64,000 bases of DNA from NCBI GenBank assembly GCA_961205875.1, contig OY540813.1:12433001-12497000 (forward strand), written 5' to 3'. A program made the translations under genes and the position numbers. The notes below the pieces were generated by a model. It did not search any database. It was not told the DNA's origin and saw nothing but the letters and a program-made list of their open reading frames with translations. Source of the stretch: Sialis fuliginosa (taxonomy: Eukaryota > Arthropoda > Insecta > Megaloptera > Sialidae). Shown piece after piece: positions 32,610 through 44,033 of the stretch (positions within the stretch are counted from its first letter, which is position 1; each line of letters begins with the position of its first letter).

Positions 32610-35400
32610 GAATAAATAATTTTTTTAGTCTATACGTCGTTTTATAAGTAATATAATAAATCCATTTTGATAATTTTTTTTATTGTCTGTCTGTTTTTCA
32701 CTGTACAGAAGAATAAAACCCTATAATTAGATAGGGCTTCAGGTTAATTGAATTAGGGCAGACCCGTATTAAGAAAAATGTACAAAAATCTATTATTTGA
32801 TTAATTAAATTATTAAATATTAATTATGTTGAATAAGTTTGGCATATGTTGCGTTTTTTTTTCTTGAAGTTTTTTTGTTCAAGAAGTTATATCGTGAACA
32901 GAAAAATAACGACGCTTTTATATATTTATTATTAGGCTATTTCTGTTATGACGTGGATAAAATAATTCATTTCACACATTAACATTTCAAAATATTTTTG
33001 TTTGAACTTTAAAGTTTAGATAATTGCAGACGTTTTAATGAATTGGTATTTTAGATTTAAAAAATGCGTCATTAGGTCACCCCTCCCCCCTTCCCGATAT
33101 TCGAAAGTAGTTGATGGGTAGCCCTTTCGTTTCAGTGTAAATGTAAAAATTCTTGTATTTTTTTATTTTTTATTTTATTATTAATAAATTGTAATTGTCA
33201 TCATACTTAATATTCTGTTATCGGCCAACGTTTCATGGACATCTTCAGGGCTCTTTTAAAAGTGCACTTTTAGAAGAGCCATGAAGATGTTCACTTCAAT
33301 GTGTGACGAAACGTTGGCCGATAACAGGACCAAACCGACGCTCTAAATAAATAATACCATGCAAAAAATATAAATAAACGATATGTTTATATTATTGTAT
33401 GTCTTGTTTCATCAGATTTTTTGAACTTTTAAGTTATGGGATAACTAATACAAAAGTATTTGACATTTATTTCTTATTGTTACAATAAAATAAATATATA
33501 CGAAAAAGACATCAGTTTTCTATAAATAGTTAGTTAAAAATGCGTGCGGACTATAAATTGTCTTTTTCTTTGCCGCCCACTTTGATTAATCGCGTAAGAT
33601 TTAAATATAGGTACAACTTTGTTTTAGTTTTTTTCTTCTTCATTCCAACCTTGTGTCTTCATCTATTTCCTAAATATTTAGTTCATTCGTCACGAGAAAT
33701 ATTTCAACCACAATGTATTTCGTTTTTAATTTATGTTGTTAAAGTACATACTAAAATACACAAAATAATAATCTATTCAAAGACGGTTGAAAACGATGCA
33801 TATAAAATAAAAGTAAGTATCCATTTTACTTTTCGTAAATAAATACATTATAGTACCTCTATTTTCAGCAACGGATTAAGGGGGAGAGGTCCGCCCCAAG
33901 AGACAAGGTATAAGGGGTACCAAAATAAGGTAAAAGAGCTTAATGAGGATTAAAGAGTGGCATGATGACTAAAAAAGATTTTCACAAACTGCAGGAAAGC
34001 CCAAAAGTAATTTTTAAGGGGTGCCAAAAATTGAACCGACAACGTCGTTGGGGGGACAGGGGGACGCATAACTTACATTCCACCCCGGGTAATAACCTTC
34101 CTTAGTCCGCCACTATTTATTTCTTTTAAAATAACTAAATATATACAAAATACAAAAAGTTTTCAGTAATAAAAATGAAATAATACTGAAAAAAGTGTTT
34201 ATTTTAACCAATAGTTAGTTTATTCATTCTTTAATGTTAAATATTTTTAGTAACCAAAACACAGTAATTTATTTGGCATCAGTTTGTTGGCGATAAGACT
34301 AACGATTTAAAACTGTCCTCATTTATGCTATCCTGTACATATTTTGTGTTCAAATTGTTAAAAAAACTTTGAAGTTATATTAAATTTGCTCTTTGTAAAT
34401 AACAATTGAAATAACAGAAAATCTTCAGTTGTGATAATTTTAAATTAATGCTCTAACTCTAGGTCTATACAAATACTCAAACTACAAATACGAAAACTTA
34501 TAGCACCACTCTAATTGTAAATATCATTTAAAGTATGTACATGTACTTTTAGTAACCAAATTTAATTAGCTAATTAATAGCATCTTTATAGTATCTTTAT
34601 TCTGTAATTAATAGTAGTTTACTAATCTAGCTATAATTATTTATTTTTATTATTTTTATTTGAGTAAATGAGACTCAATATTCGTTAACAAATAACAAAC
34701 ATTGTATTTTCACAATCTACCTCCAATAAAAGTGTACTAGTAATTATGTTAAGACTTTTCTATGAAAGTTTATTGTAATAAAACTGTGATTTAAATACCC
34801 TACATGGTAGAACAGTCTCAATTAAAAAAAAATACAAGTTTATAATGATCAGTAATTTATTAGATCACATAAAATCTCTACAATCTAAAAGCATTGTCGA
34901 AAACTTATGGTGGGTTACATAGAGTAAAAATAATCATGATTATGTAGTAAATCATTCGTTTTCAAACAATGATTAACGTTAATCTTAAATATAATCTCGA
35001 TTAATAAATGGACAATTCAACTGCGGCCATTTTTAGGGTTCCGTAGAAACTAGGAACGCTTTTAGTTTCGCTCTCTGTCCGCCTGCTTGTCTATATAAAT
35101 TTTATACTGATTAACATGAAATTTTGTATATGGACGTAGATTGATAACCCAAAAACAGAAATGATGATATTTTTGAAAAAAAAAAATAATTTTTTGGACC
35201 CCTTTCCAATTGACTGAAAAGTATAATCAAAAAAAATTTTCAGTTAATCCATTGAGTGAGGTGTCTTTTTGCCAAATCGGGTTTAAATAGGGCAGGCTTA
35301 AACGTTTTAATCTACACATGAAGTTAGATTAGGTAGATAGTTGACAATTTGGGTTTAAATAGGGCACGCTCAAACGTTCTAATCTACACATGAAGTTAAA
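32610..35400. other. AT-rich intron/intergenic stretch with repeat debris
   Basis: No gene seen. It contains the foldback at 33213-33328, a non-coding repeat at about 33880-34110 with edges cggattaagggggagaggtc and cttagtccgccac, and a dispersed repeat beginning agggttccgtagaaactagg at 35036. There is also a 72-bp direct duplication at about 35279-35400 (unit core gggtttaaatagggcacgct). Confidence 0.5.
33213..33328. repeat. Foldback element with ACGTTTC and ATCTTCA motifs
   Basis: Left arm ctgttatcggccaacgtttc and its complement at the right, with a second inverted pair (agggctcttttaaaagtgca) meeting at the centre AGTGCACTTT. The left arm has lost about 14 nt relative to the right. A related fragment with acgtttcggtc and catcttcagat is at about 1500-1545. 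Confidence 0.65.
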
Positions 35401-35439
35401 TCACAGGGTTTCACACAAAACAAAAGCTAGCGAACTCAC

Positions 35440-35537
35440 CAGACACAATCTGCACTGAGTGGTCGCGTGGGGTAAGCTTTGTTCGCCTTGCGCTTAGCGT
35501 CATCCGCGGCGCAACATTTGCACACCGATTGCCCCAT
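35440..35537 (-). CDS. Candidate alternative first coding exon, lipidation-type N-terminus (MGQSVCKCC)
   Basis: A GC-rich island in AT-rich DNA. ATG at 35537 opens MGQSVCKCCAADDAKRKANK and runs 32 codons to a GTGAGT donor, phase 2. Gly2 with Cys6 and Lys7 fits the N-myristoylation consensus, and Cys6, Cys8 and Cys9 are placed for palmitoylation. If joined to the 31535 exon through its TAAAG acceptor, the frame continues ...SADCVW-NQGSSIPSS into Ig1. With the CCAG acceptor 7 nt later the frame would be lost. The product would be a membrane-anchored isoform of the Ig protein. No transcript evidence is visible, and the island could instead be a 5'UTR exon with translation from 31486. Confidence 0.5.
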
Positions 35538-35561
35538 TTACCCTCGGTTGCAGACGACCAT
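35538..35561 (-). promoter_or_regulatory. Seven-codon uORF abutting the MGQSVCKCC start
   Basis: ATG at 35561 in a good context (GCGAACATGG) encodes MVVCNRG and ends in TAA directly followed by the main ATG (TAAATGGGG). Such an arrangement could reduce initiation or allow termination-reinitiation. It depends on the 35.4-kb exon being transcribed as proposed. Confidence 0.4.
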
Positions 35562-37837
35562 GTTCGCCGGTCTTCAGCGCGCAAACTACTACAGGCGGGC
35601 ACACACAACACCACACGCGCAAGTAAAGCTTCAAAAACACTCACTCTCAATGCGGAGGTGTTCTATTGTTGTCGGTTTTGTTCGTAATCGGTCGTAAGTT
35701 TAATTCTTAAATATCGTTATCTATTTAACTCGTTTGTGGATCATAGGTGGTCGTGGTAATTGTTAATTTTTTTTGTTATGTTATATATTTGGTGGTATTG
35801 TTAATTATTTGACTTTTAGTAGTAATTAATTTGCTTTAATTTTATATGATTTCTTTGAGGTGTATTCAATTCATTTTTCTGTAATTATTTTATTTGAAAT
35901 CAAAATATTAAAATATTGTTCTTTCATATGTTATCATCAATAAAAGTTTCAGGAACTGATGAAAGAAATTCATTTAAAAAATCGCTCCGCGAGTCATTGG
36001 CGTATCATTCAGATTTTAAAAGAAATATCAATTATTTTGAATTATAAATTATATTAATAATAAATGTTTTATATTGTCTTTAAAAGTATTTCAGTGATAA
36101 TTTATTAACAGAGAAACGTCTATTTAGAACTATCATCTCTCATACATAATAAATTCAATTGCAATTTAAAGCATATTTGGATATTATAAATTTTCAACTA
36201 ACGCCTCTGGGATAATATGCGATTTTGACAATTAAAAAAAGATGGCTGCCGATAAATTTTGGTAACACTTTCATATACGGACTAGTAATGGTTGTTATGT
36301 ATCCATAGTCTTTTCTAATCTAAGATATAGATAACACATATTTTTATTCCTAAGTAGCCATTAGGATTAGGTACACTACTGGGGAGAGGGGGTGGTTACA
36401 GGGATACAGTCTGGGGGTCCGACGCAACGGAAAAAAGTAATTGAATGGTATTTACGAATTGAAATTTTTAATTAAATGACCGAAAAAATGCCATTTAGTC
36501 TTACTTACTTTTTTTTTTGTTATTGAAAGATCGAAATTTTTTGTAAGAAACCTGATCAAAAAAATTTCTTAAATGAATTCATAGAGGCCCGTAATAGAAT
36601 GTGGGAGCCATGCTACTATCTATTATAAAAATATGCAATACAAATAATGTATCATAATAAGATATAAATATCTAAAACACATTGGTTCATGTGACATCAA
36701 AGTTGGTACACATATGTATGCACTTACAACTTACATTGGTACTTAATACATACGCTATTAGAAGAGTTATAGTAACGTAGGAATTTTAATGTCTTTTACG
36801 ATCTTGAACCAAATTTAATTAGAATATTAAATTTTTCACTTGTTTACGGAATCACTTCTTCGGGCATTAACTTAATATTACGTGAATTTTTTTTTAATTA
36901 CGTGAAGAGTTTGTATAAATACGATTTCTATTTTGAGAAAATATGTATTTGCAACTGTTTATACAGACTAGTAGCTATTAAATTTGGAAAACTAATAATA
37001 AATTACATTTCTGCTCTATGTTTGTTTATGTTAATACTAATGTAATGTACGTTGGAAGTTTTCCTTTCAAATATATAATGGGTATTTTATCTAATCTTTA
37101 TATCATAAAAATAATTCCTATGTTATTGATACATTTATTTATTTATTTAATAATTATACAGAAAGCAAGAATAAGTTAATTAAAATAATCTAAAAATAAA
37201 AAATAGGAAAACAAATTAAAAAATAATCTTAATATTAGTTTATTTATAAACATTTAAAAATATAATCTTATACTTGCTTTCTCTGACAGCATATAAAAAT
37301 AAACATTGAATGAAAATTAACTGTCTGTATTTATCATAAGAAATTCATCCGATTTTTTTATATCATGATGTCTAATTCCAATTGTTTTTTCGAGCGATTA
37401 GATAATATATGTGGCGACAATAAAGAATTGGCAAGATTAATAAGAGCAAAACACACAGCAGTATTTTTAATTTCCCAAGCCCTACATTGAACACGGCATT
37501 ACATTATTGCCTATTTTTAAACTCATACATATATAAAACGCCGCGAAGTCTGTTACAATAGATCACCATACGAAAATATTTCGTTTTATATAATATTTAA
37601 GGTCACCGTAAAGAAATCATATAAAAATTAAAATCCGTTAACAGTCTTACGTTTTTTGGTAATAGTTTAAGATATGAAGATATGCGAACCGGGTGGAAGA
37701 AGCGTTATGAGATGGCACATGATTTTGCGTTTTATTTGTTTCACAACAAAACTACTGACATTGGGATCAGCGCGAAACAAAAATGAAAACAACACTGACA
37801 CACTTTGAGAGGGGCACAACACTAGAGAGATACTCAC

Positions 37838-37960
37838 GCGAGCCTGCGGTCTCGGGACTCGTACGTAAGCGGATTGCAAAGCGAACCATCCCGGACGTGG
37901 TATTTTTAACGACGATCTAGACGCCGCCGTTGACGTCGACCACTCAGTAGTACTCAACAT
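37838..37960 (-). CDS. Candidate alternative first coding exon of the Ig gene
   Basis: ATG at 37960 opens 41 codons (MLSTTEWSTSTAASRSSLKI, then PRPGWFALQSAYVRVPRPQA) up to a GTGAGT donor, phase 0. GC content is well above the flanks. The phase fits the CCAG acceptor of the next downstream exon (31528), giving ...PRPQAR-GSSIPSSIQ in frame into Ig1. It is the only upstream candidate that fits that stronger acceptor. No domain is recognised; the exon is Ser/Thr-rich and basic. It could alternatively be a 5'UTR exon. Confidence 0.5.
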
Positions 37961-38174
37961 TTTACATACACTTTTGTGAATTTTAGTACCTACATGTTTT
38001 GGAAGAATTTATTATTTAAATATCGAAACAAAAATTTTAACCAAAACTTTATTTATATCTACTAATTTTTAATGTTTCATTTATTTTTTCTGAAATGTAA
38101 TGTTGAAAATTAAGATTTATAGATTTAAGATTATTTAGTACAGCAATCGTACTTGTGAAGTATTTTAATAATAT

Positions 38175-38385
38175 CCACCACTTGGCCGTTACTTGCTCTG
38201 GGGCCCCGGAGCAACAAGTAACCGAATGGCCCCCACTATATGCTACTCGTACCTCAATCTACAATTTTTGTTTGTTACTATTTTTAATGACTTTTTTTGC
38301 CGATCCCAATTTTTACACTGCTGCGGAGGCTCCGGGGCACTGCCCCAGCTGCCCCAATGGTAGTTACGGCCCTGGCTTACCGTTA
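38175..38385. repeat. Second copy of the GGGCCCC-edge dispersed repeat
   Basis: Edges gttacttgctctggggcccc and tagttacggccctggc match the element at 2724-3440; the interior is much shorter. Another fragment with ggcccc motifs follows at about 38745-39010 (poly-C, then gtgggccccactaagaaatc). Confidence 0.45.
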
Positions 38386-38399
38386 TCCTAACATAATAA

Positions 38400-40060
38400 A
38401 TTTTGTTTGTATGGTAAAAAATCTTTTTTTTTGTGTACTTACAGTTAGTACAAATCAATCGAATATAGTGTATATTTTTCAGAAATAATTGTTTTGATAG
38501 AAATGGTACAACTGATCATTTTGCCCAGAATTTTGACACATTACTGCATTTTTAATTTTTTCTGACATTTCGTTCTCTCTTATACACGAGAATTATCTAC
38601 AAAATTGCAACATATTTCCAAATTTGGAATTGGAAATAATAAATTTTAAAAATAACAATTTTAAAATCACTTTTAAATTATATACTTTTTTGAAATTTAA
38701 CTAATGGAAATTTATAAAGAAAATGTGCTCTAAAATATAATCTTACTTACCCCCCCCCCCTCATCCTAGAGTGCCCACCGTGTCTATGATATTTTAAAAT
38801 GTGCTCTTCAGTACAAAACGGTTGCCGCCCGCTGATTTAGTGGATATCAAATCACATATCCTATCGCAGGCCTCCAGGTTAGAATATTCGGTGGGCCCCA
38901 CTAAGAAATCTAAGAAATTTTTTTTGACAGCGACCAAAAAAAATGTGTTTATTCGTCACGCCAGGCCGCACCCTTATCCTCGGACCCAAGACTAGAGCCC
39001 TGCCAGCTGCCCTTTACGGGGGCTATGTTTATGGCAGTTAGATAGTGACATCTCCTGATTGAATAATAAAAAGTTAGATCGTATTATAATTTAATTAATT
39101 TATAATTTTAATATTTTTTTTGGTTTGCTTGCATTTTTTTGAAATCATATGTATATTCAATAACCTGGAATATTATTTTGTAAATTCCTTTTATACCTAT
39201 TTAATACTCAATGTGATTTTCAAAAGTGTGTATTATTCCTCCCAAATATAAAATGATGAATTTTAAGTTCAAGTGTATCTCCCTTTGAATTTTTTTTTTA
39301 TTTATTAAATAATTCATTATAAACTACATATATTAAAATACCTGTAAGATACCTAGCCCTGTTCTATGATTGTGGCAAATAAATTCTATTTTTCAATTAA
39401 CTATAAATAAATACATGTATCATTTTAGTAAAGTTTAACACCAGTTTGACAGTTCATTCAGAAAATAATTCATTCATATATCATTTATTTAATGATTCGC
39501 ATCAATACCATATCCTGAAATATGTAGAATGATGTCTTTTTTTGGGGAGGGGGATCAAAATTCTAACTCTATCAATTACACTTATCATCATATTCGCTCC
39601 TAGTCTACGACAATCTTTTTATATTTTCAAAATTAAATGTTATCTATAAGGTAAAGAAAGGTATATTGATTTTTATCCTAATTCTTGTGTGTCCTTAAAT
39701 AATAATAATAATAAATGAAACAAGAAACTACAGAAAATGTAATGTTTTTTTATATTTTACATTGTAATCATTTTTGAGGGAAACTATAAAAGTAACAGTT
39801 CTTTTTTAATTTTACAGAAAATTTAACATGAATCCTAAATACTACACACCATTTTTTCAGTATTTTATATATAATATTCAGATATGTATTTAGTCGTCAA
39901 GTATCAAATTTGTAATAAGGCATATGGTCAACCTTGACAGCTTCTTATTTCACGTTGGTATTATATTTTGATATTATTTTGTTTTTGTTAGAAACCTGAC
40001 ATACATATTTCCTCTTCTAAATTATTTTGCGCTTTAAAAAATAAGTATTAATTGTTTTGA
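38400..40060. other. AT-rich intergenic stretch
   Basis: Apart from the repeat fragment at 38745-39010 and a poly-C run near 38750, I see no gene, RNA or transposon with recognisable ends here. Confidence 0.5.
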
Positions 40061-40069
40061 AACTTGCAT

Positions 40070-40680
40070 GATGTTGCTTTCTCGTGACAAAAATGATTCA
40101 TTTTTGAATCGAATTGTAATGTGTGATGATAAATCGATCCAGTATGATAACCATAAACATTCAGTACAGTGGTTGGACAAGGGCGAGCCATCCAAACACA
40201 GCACAAAGCGCAATATTCATTAAAAGGTGTTGATGATGAGTGTTGTTTGGTGGTCTGGGGAAGGTGTGATCCATTATGATTTCATGAAACCTGGCACATC
40301 GATCACGGCAGAAGTATACTGTATCTATCTGGACCAAATGTCCAAAAACTTACAGAAAAACAACCTAGATAAATAAATACCGCAAAAATGATAGTGGTAA
40401 AACTACAGGATTTAGAGTTAGAAGTTCTCCAGAATCCACCATAGTCACCAAATCTTTAGCCCACCAACTTCTTCCGGAATTTGGATAACTTTTTAATAGG
40501 AAAACGATTTAATTTCGACAATGCTGTAAAACAGGCCTTTCAAGTTTAATTGACTCTCGATTACTAGGCTTTTACACTACCGAACAAGCTACCACTGAAA
40601 TGACATAAGTATATTGACAATATGGTTGTATATTGTATAATATAGTATATAGTTTGATGAATAAAACTATTCCTTAAATT
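40070..40680 (+). pseudogene. Dead mariner transposase fragment
   Basis: Conceptual translation gives mariner landmarks in order: FLNRIVMCDDKSIQYDN (family FLxRxVTGDEKW), QWLDKGEPSKHSTK, VVWWSGEGVIHYDFMKPGTS, then TAEVYCIYLDQMSKNLQ, and a decayed C-terminal part. The N-terminal helix-turn-helix region and both TIRs are not seen. Several stops and at least one frame change make it inactive. It lies downstream of the tail-anchored gene, on the opposite strand. Confidence 0.85.
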
Positions 40681-41436
40681 TTTAAAACATTAACAAACTT
40701 TGGTTTTTTTTCTACTTTCATACTTGACGAAAAATAAATGTATGTTAGTGAGTGTTATAATTTTATTTGTTTGAAATATTTTTTGTAAGTTTAATTTTAC
40801 ATACTTACCGACTTACGATTATAAAACATTTAATTTCTAAAACAATTGTTTATAAAAGTCTTTAACATAGTATTTACATGATTATTTTATATATAATGTA
40901 ATAGATTAAAATAAAAATCTAATACATAAGTTATTTTACAATTTATATAAAGAAAGTGTAGACGAAATTAAACGAAATGTACATATATATAAATTTATAT
41001 TTCCATTTTTACTTACACAGCACATTTAACATACATGTCTTCGAATTGCTTTATTTACAATTTCGATTATTAAAAGCCAATTGCAGAGGATAAAATATAA
41101 GGAATAAAAAAGAAACATAATGAATGAATATGTAAATGAATGTTAACATGATTTTACTTTATTTCTAAAGTACAATATGTTTTCCAGTTTTGTAATGAAC
41201 ATTTAAATAAAATGAAGTATAAACAATAATTACAAATTCCTCGCAATAAATAAAAAACAATAGATATTAAAATAACAGATGAAGCAACTTATTACATATG
41301 CACAATAAATACATGTACATTTATACATTCGACATAGCATAATTTAATCATTGAATGTTTAAAGAATCAATGAATCAAAATACAACATGTGCATTTGTAT
41401 TAAGTTGTAGTAATATGATATAATCACATAACATTT

Positions 41437-43902
41437 TTATTGTGGTCTGCCTCCTCCATTGGGAGGATTGAAGAACTCCCAATGGTGGTGGTGCACAGTC
41501 TCACCTCCTCCGCCCATCCCCAAAAGAATCAGTCCTGCTATCAAAATGATAATAATAGTTAGTGCAGTTTTTGTATCCTGTTTTCCATCACCAGTTCTGT
41601 TCAGGTACGAAGAGATTTGCATGAGTAGTTGTCTTACCGTTCTATTGGCTGATGAGGAGCATGCCCTAAACAGCTCTGCAGTGATATCTGGAATGGATGG
41701 TTCTGAAGCAGAACTTGGCCCTGCAGTAGGTTCTTGACTCTGTTCCGTGAACCCGCCACTTGCTGTGTTACCGGAAGGACAGAAGGGTTGAGGAAGAACA
41801 TAAATGTGTGGATAAGGAAGACCTGGGACATTTTCAGGCAATATGTAACTCACTAAAGGAGGCGCGGGTTGTTCTGTTGTAGATTGCTGTTTAGGCAGTT
41901 TAGTATCATGTGCAGAAGATCTTTTTCTTCTTGGCGGAGCTCTTGTCTGAGGTTGAGTATTATCTGATGGCAACTGTTCTGTATCAGTTCGTGTTTCGCT
42001 TTGTTTTGGTAAGTTATCTGTTTCTTGAGTTTCTTGTGATTGTTCTTCTGTTTCAGTTTTAGTTTCAAGTGTCTTTAAAGCATCTGCGTCACTAACAACT
42101 TGTTCTGGTTCTGATTGTTTCACAAAATCTTCATGAACATTTTCAGTTTCATTATTTTGTACCGACTCTTTACATATCGGACTTTCAATGTTTTCACAAA
42201 TATTTTCTTGTTCTTGTGGTAACGATTCCGTTGTAGGATTAACAGAAGTTTTAGTGGCTTCAGTATCTTCTAGTTTTGTATCATCTATGCTAGTACTTCT
42301 ATCCGCCGTACTTACTTTTTTTGATTCTCCACTAGACTTCGATGCATTTACAAAATCGGCATCACTTGCAGAGAAATGCTCTTGTAACACACTTGGCAAT
42401 TTATCAAATATTTGTTGCCAAAACTGTGATGAAAGCTCTATTCCATCCACAACTAAATTACCAGAATTGGAACTTAATTCGTTAACTTTGAATGACATAC
42501 CATCCATTTCAGATACCAATATTTTATTTGCTAACAATTCGGACACAGATAATCGTTCCACATCTAAATCACCAACTTGTAAACGGTCGATCTTTAAGGT
42601 TTCTGGCATCATAATCGGTATTGATGTACTTGGTTGTTGTTCACTTGATATTGGAGGATGCTCATCATGCTTTACTGAAGATGATTGACTTGGTTCTTGC
42701 AAAACATCAAAATCCTCTTTGGCTTCGAATACAGTTTCAGGTTCAGTTGACGGATCTGATATATTCAGTGAATTTCTTACACTTTGATTTGTTCCGGTAT
42801 CCTTTTGCTGTGAACTTTTCCGTCGTCTCGTTGGCGCTAAAATTATATCGGTAGGTTCTTCAATAACTTCATCACAACAGAAATCATCGGGTAAAGGATC
42901 CGTTTGTGTATACGTTTCTACTTCGATCACAGTGTTGTCTGGTATATGTGTTTGTGCTACATGTACAAATACATTAGAAGAAACATCTACTTCTTGAATA
43001 TTTTCATTAATATTCGATTTAGGAATTTCTTCCTCAATATATTCATCCAAACTAGATACAGGAATTTGTTGTTCTAAATTAATTTGATTTTGTATTTCTA
43101 CCTCTTGTATTACTTCTTCTATAGGTTTAATATCATCAATAATTATATCATCTTCATGTTCAATGGGTTCAACATCTACATTAATTATATTTTCTAAGGG
43201 TTTAACATCCCTTTTTAAAATACTTTCGTCTCTATCGAGGTTAAATCTGATGGGTACATTTTCGACATTACTAATGTTAATTTCTTTAAGAATATTTTCT
43301 GTAGAATGACTTCTAGTTTTTCTAGGTGGTCTGGGTGGTGCTGGCAAAGGTCTACTTTTCATTTTTTCGATTACCTCGCCAGAATGCAAATTTCGCGTTG
43401 CTGATTCGTCATCGTCAATTTCGATATACTGTGTTGAATCGTCAGTTGCATCATTTTCTTTGTTTTCTTTATTTTCTCGTGATCTACGACTTGTTCGTAG
43501 AGTACTATAAGCGCGAACAGGTCTGACAGGTGGTGGTGGTGGTGAATGATCTTTCAATCGCCTCGGTACAGTAAAAAATTGAGTACCACGTTTCTTCTTA
43601 CGTTTTGTTCTAGGTGGAGGAAGAGTTTGCTGAGTACGTTTGTTTACTACTGAGTAGCCTGGAGGTGCAGACATATCCAATACATCAGGAACTTGTACGT
43701 TCAATACATCAAGTTGTACTGCTTCTTCATCGCTTATTTCGCGTGGTATTTCATCAAACATCAATGAATCAGCACCATGTGACGTACGATCCTCATCTAC
43801 AGTAGAGCGAGAATGAGATGAACGTAGTTGTCGTTTAACTGCTACCGGAGAGGAAACTATGCTATCATCAGCTTGTATTTCTGGTTCAGATATTGAATGA
43901 AT
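41437..43902 (-). CDS. Tail-anchored disordered protein, last exon
   Basis: Starts in phase 0 after TTTCAG and ends at TAA 41437; 821 codons. Mostly disordered: Ser/Arg-rich opening (QLRSSHSRSTVDEDRTSHG), Pro-rich basic motifs (PLPAPPRPPRKTRSHSTEN, a possible SH3 ligand), a long acidic Glu/Ile/Asp region, then a short ordered-looking segment (LQVGDLDVERLSVSELLANK). The end has VRQLLMQISSYLNRT followed by a hydrophobic segment (ALTIIIILIAGLILLGM) and a luminal tail of about 26 residues with HHHHWEFF and ending GGGRPQ. This is the layout of a tail-anchored membrane protein facing the cytosol. Family not recognised. Confidence 0.9.
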   Translation of the reverse strand: MHSISEPEIQADDSIVSSPVAVKRQLRSSHSRSTVDEDRTSHGADSLMFDEIPREISDEEAVQLDVLNVQVPDVLDMSAPPGYSVVNKRTQQTLPPPRTKRKKKRGTQFFTVPRRLKDHSPPPPPVRPVRAYSTLRTSRRSRENKENKENDATDDSTQYIEIDDDESATRNLHSGEVIEKMKSRPLPAPPRPPRKTRSHSTENILKEINISNVENVPIRFNLDRDESILKRDVKPLENIINVDVEPIEHEDDIIIDDIKPIEEVIQEVEIQNQINLEQQIPVSSLDEYIEEEIPKSNINENIQEVDVSSNVFVHVAQTHIPDNTVIEVETYTQTDPLPDDFCCDEVIEEPTDIILAPTRRRKSSQQKDTGTNQSVRNSLNISDPSTEPETVFEAKEDFDVLQEPSQSSSVKHDEHPPISSEQQPSTSIPIMMPETLKIDRLQVGDLDVERLSVSELLANKILVSEMDGMSFKVNELSSNSGNLVVDGIELSSQFWQQIFDKLPSVLQEHFSASDADFVNASKSSGESKKVSTADRSTSIDDTKLEDTEATKTSVNPTTESLPQEQENICENIESPICKESVQNNETENVHEDFVKQSEPEQVVSDADALKTLETKTETEEQSQETQETDNLPKQSETRTDTEQLPSDNTQPQTRAPPRRKRSSAHDTKLPKQQSTTEQPAPPLVSYILPENVPGLPYPHIYVLPQPFCPSGNTASGGFTEQSQEPTAGPSSASEPSIPDITAELFRACSSSANRTVRQLLMQISSYLNRTGDGKQDTKTALTIIIILIAGLILLGMGGGGETVHHHHWEFFNPPNGGGRPQ

Positions 43903-44033
43903 CTGAAATCATAAAATTATAATTATTAGCATGAATGAAAAGAATGAATAACTAAAAAATATATTTTCTAAATTTCTTTAAATTAGGGGTTTAACCCGTA
44001 ACAAATATATAAAAATATAACTGTTTTACTTAC

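Noticed and set aside
41437-41560. C-terminal tail as a true KASH domain
   Set aside because: The tail after the hydrophobic segment is short and ends GGGRPQ instead of the PPPX terminus, so only the layout is similar.
42188-42688. Plus-strand frames opposite the tail-anchored gene
   Set aside because: They are overlapping shadows of acidic minus-strand coding sequence with no splice or start support.
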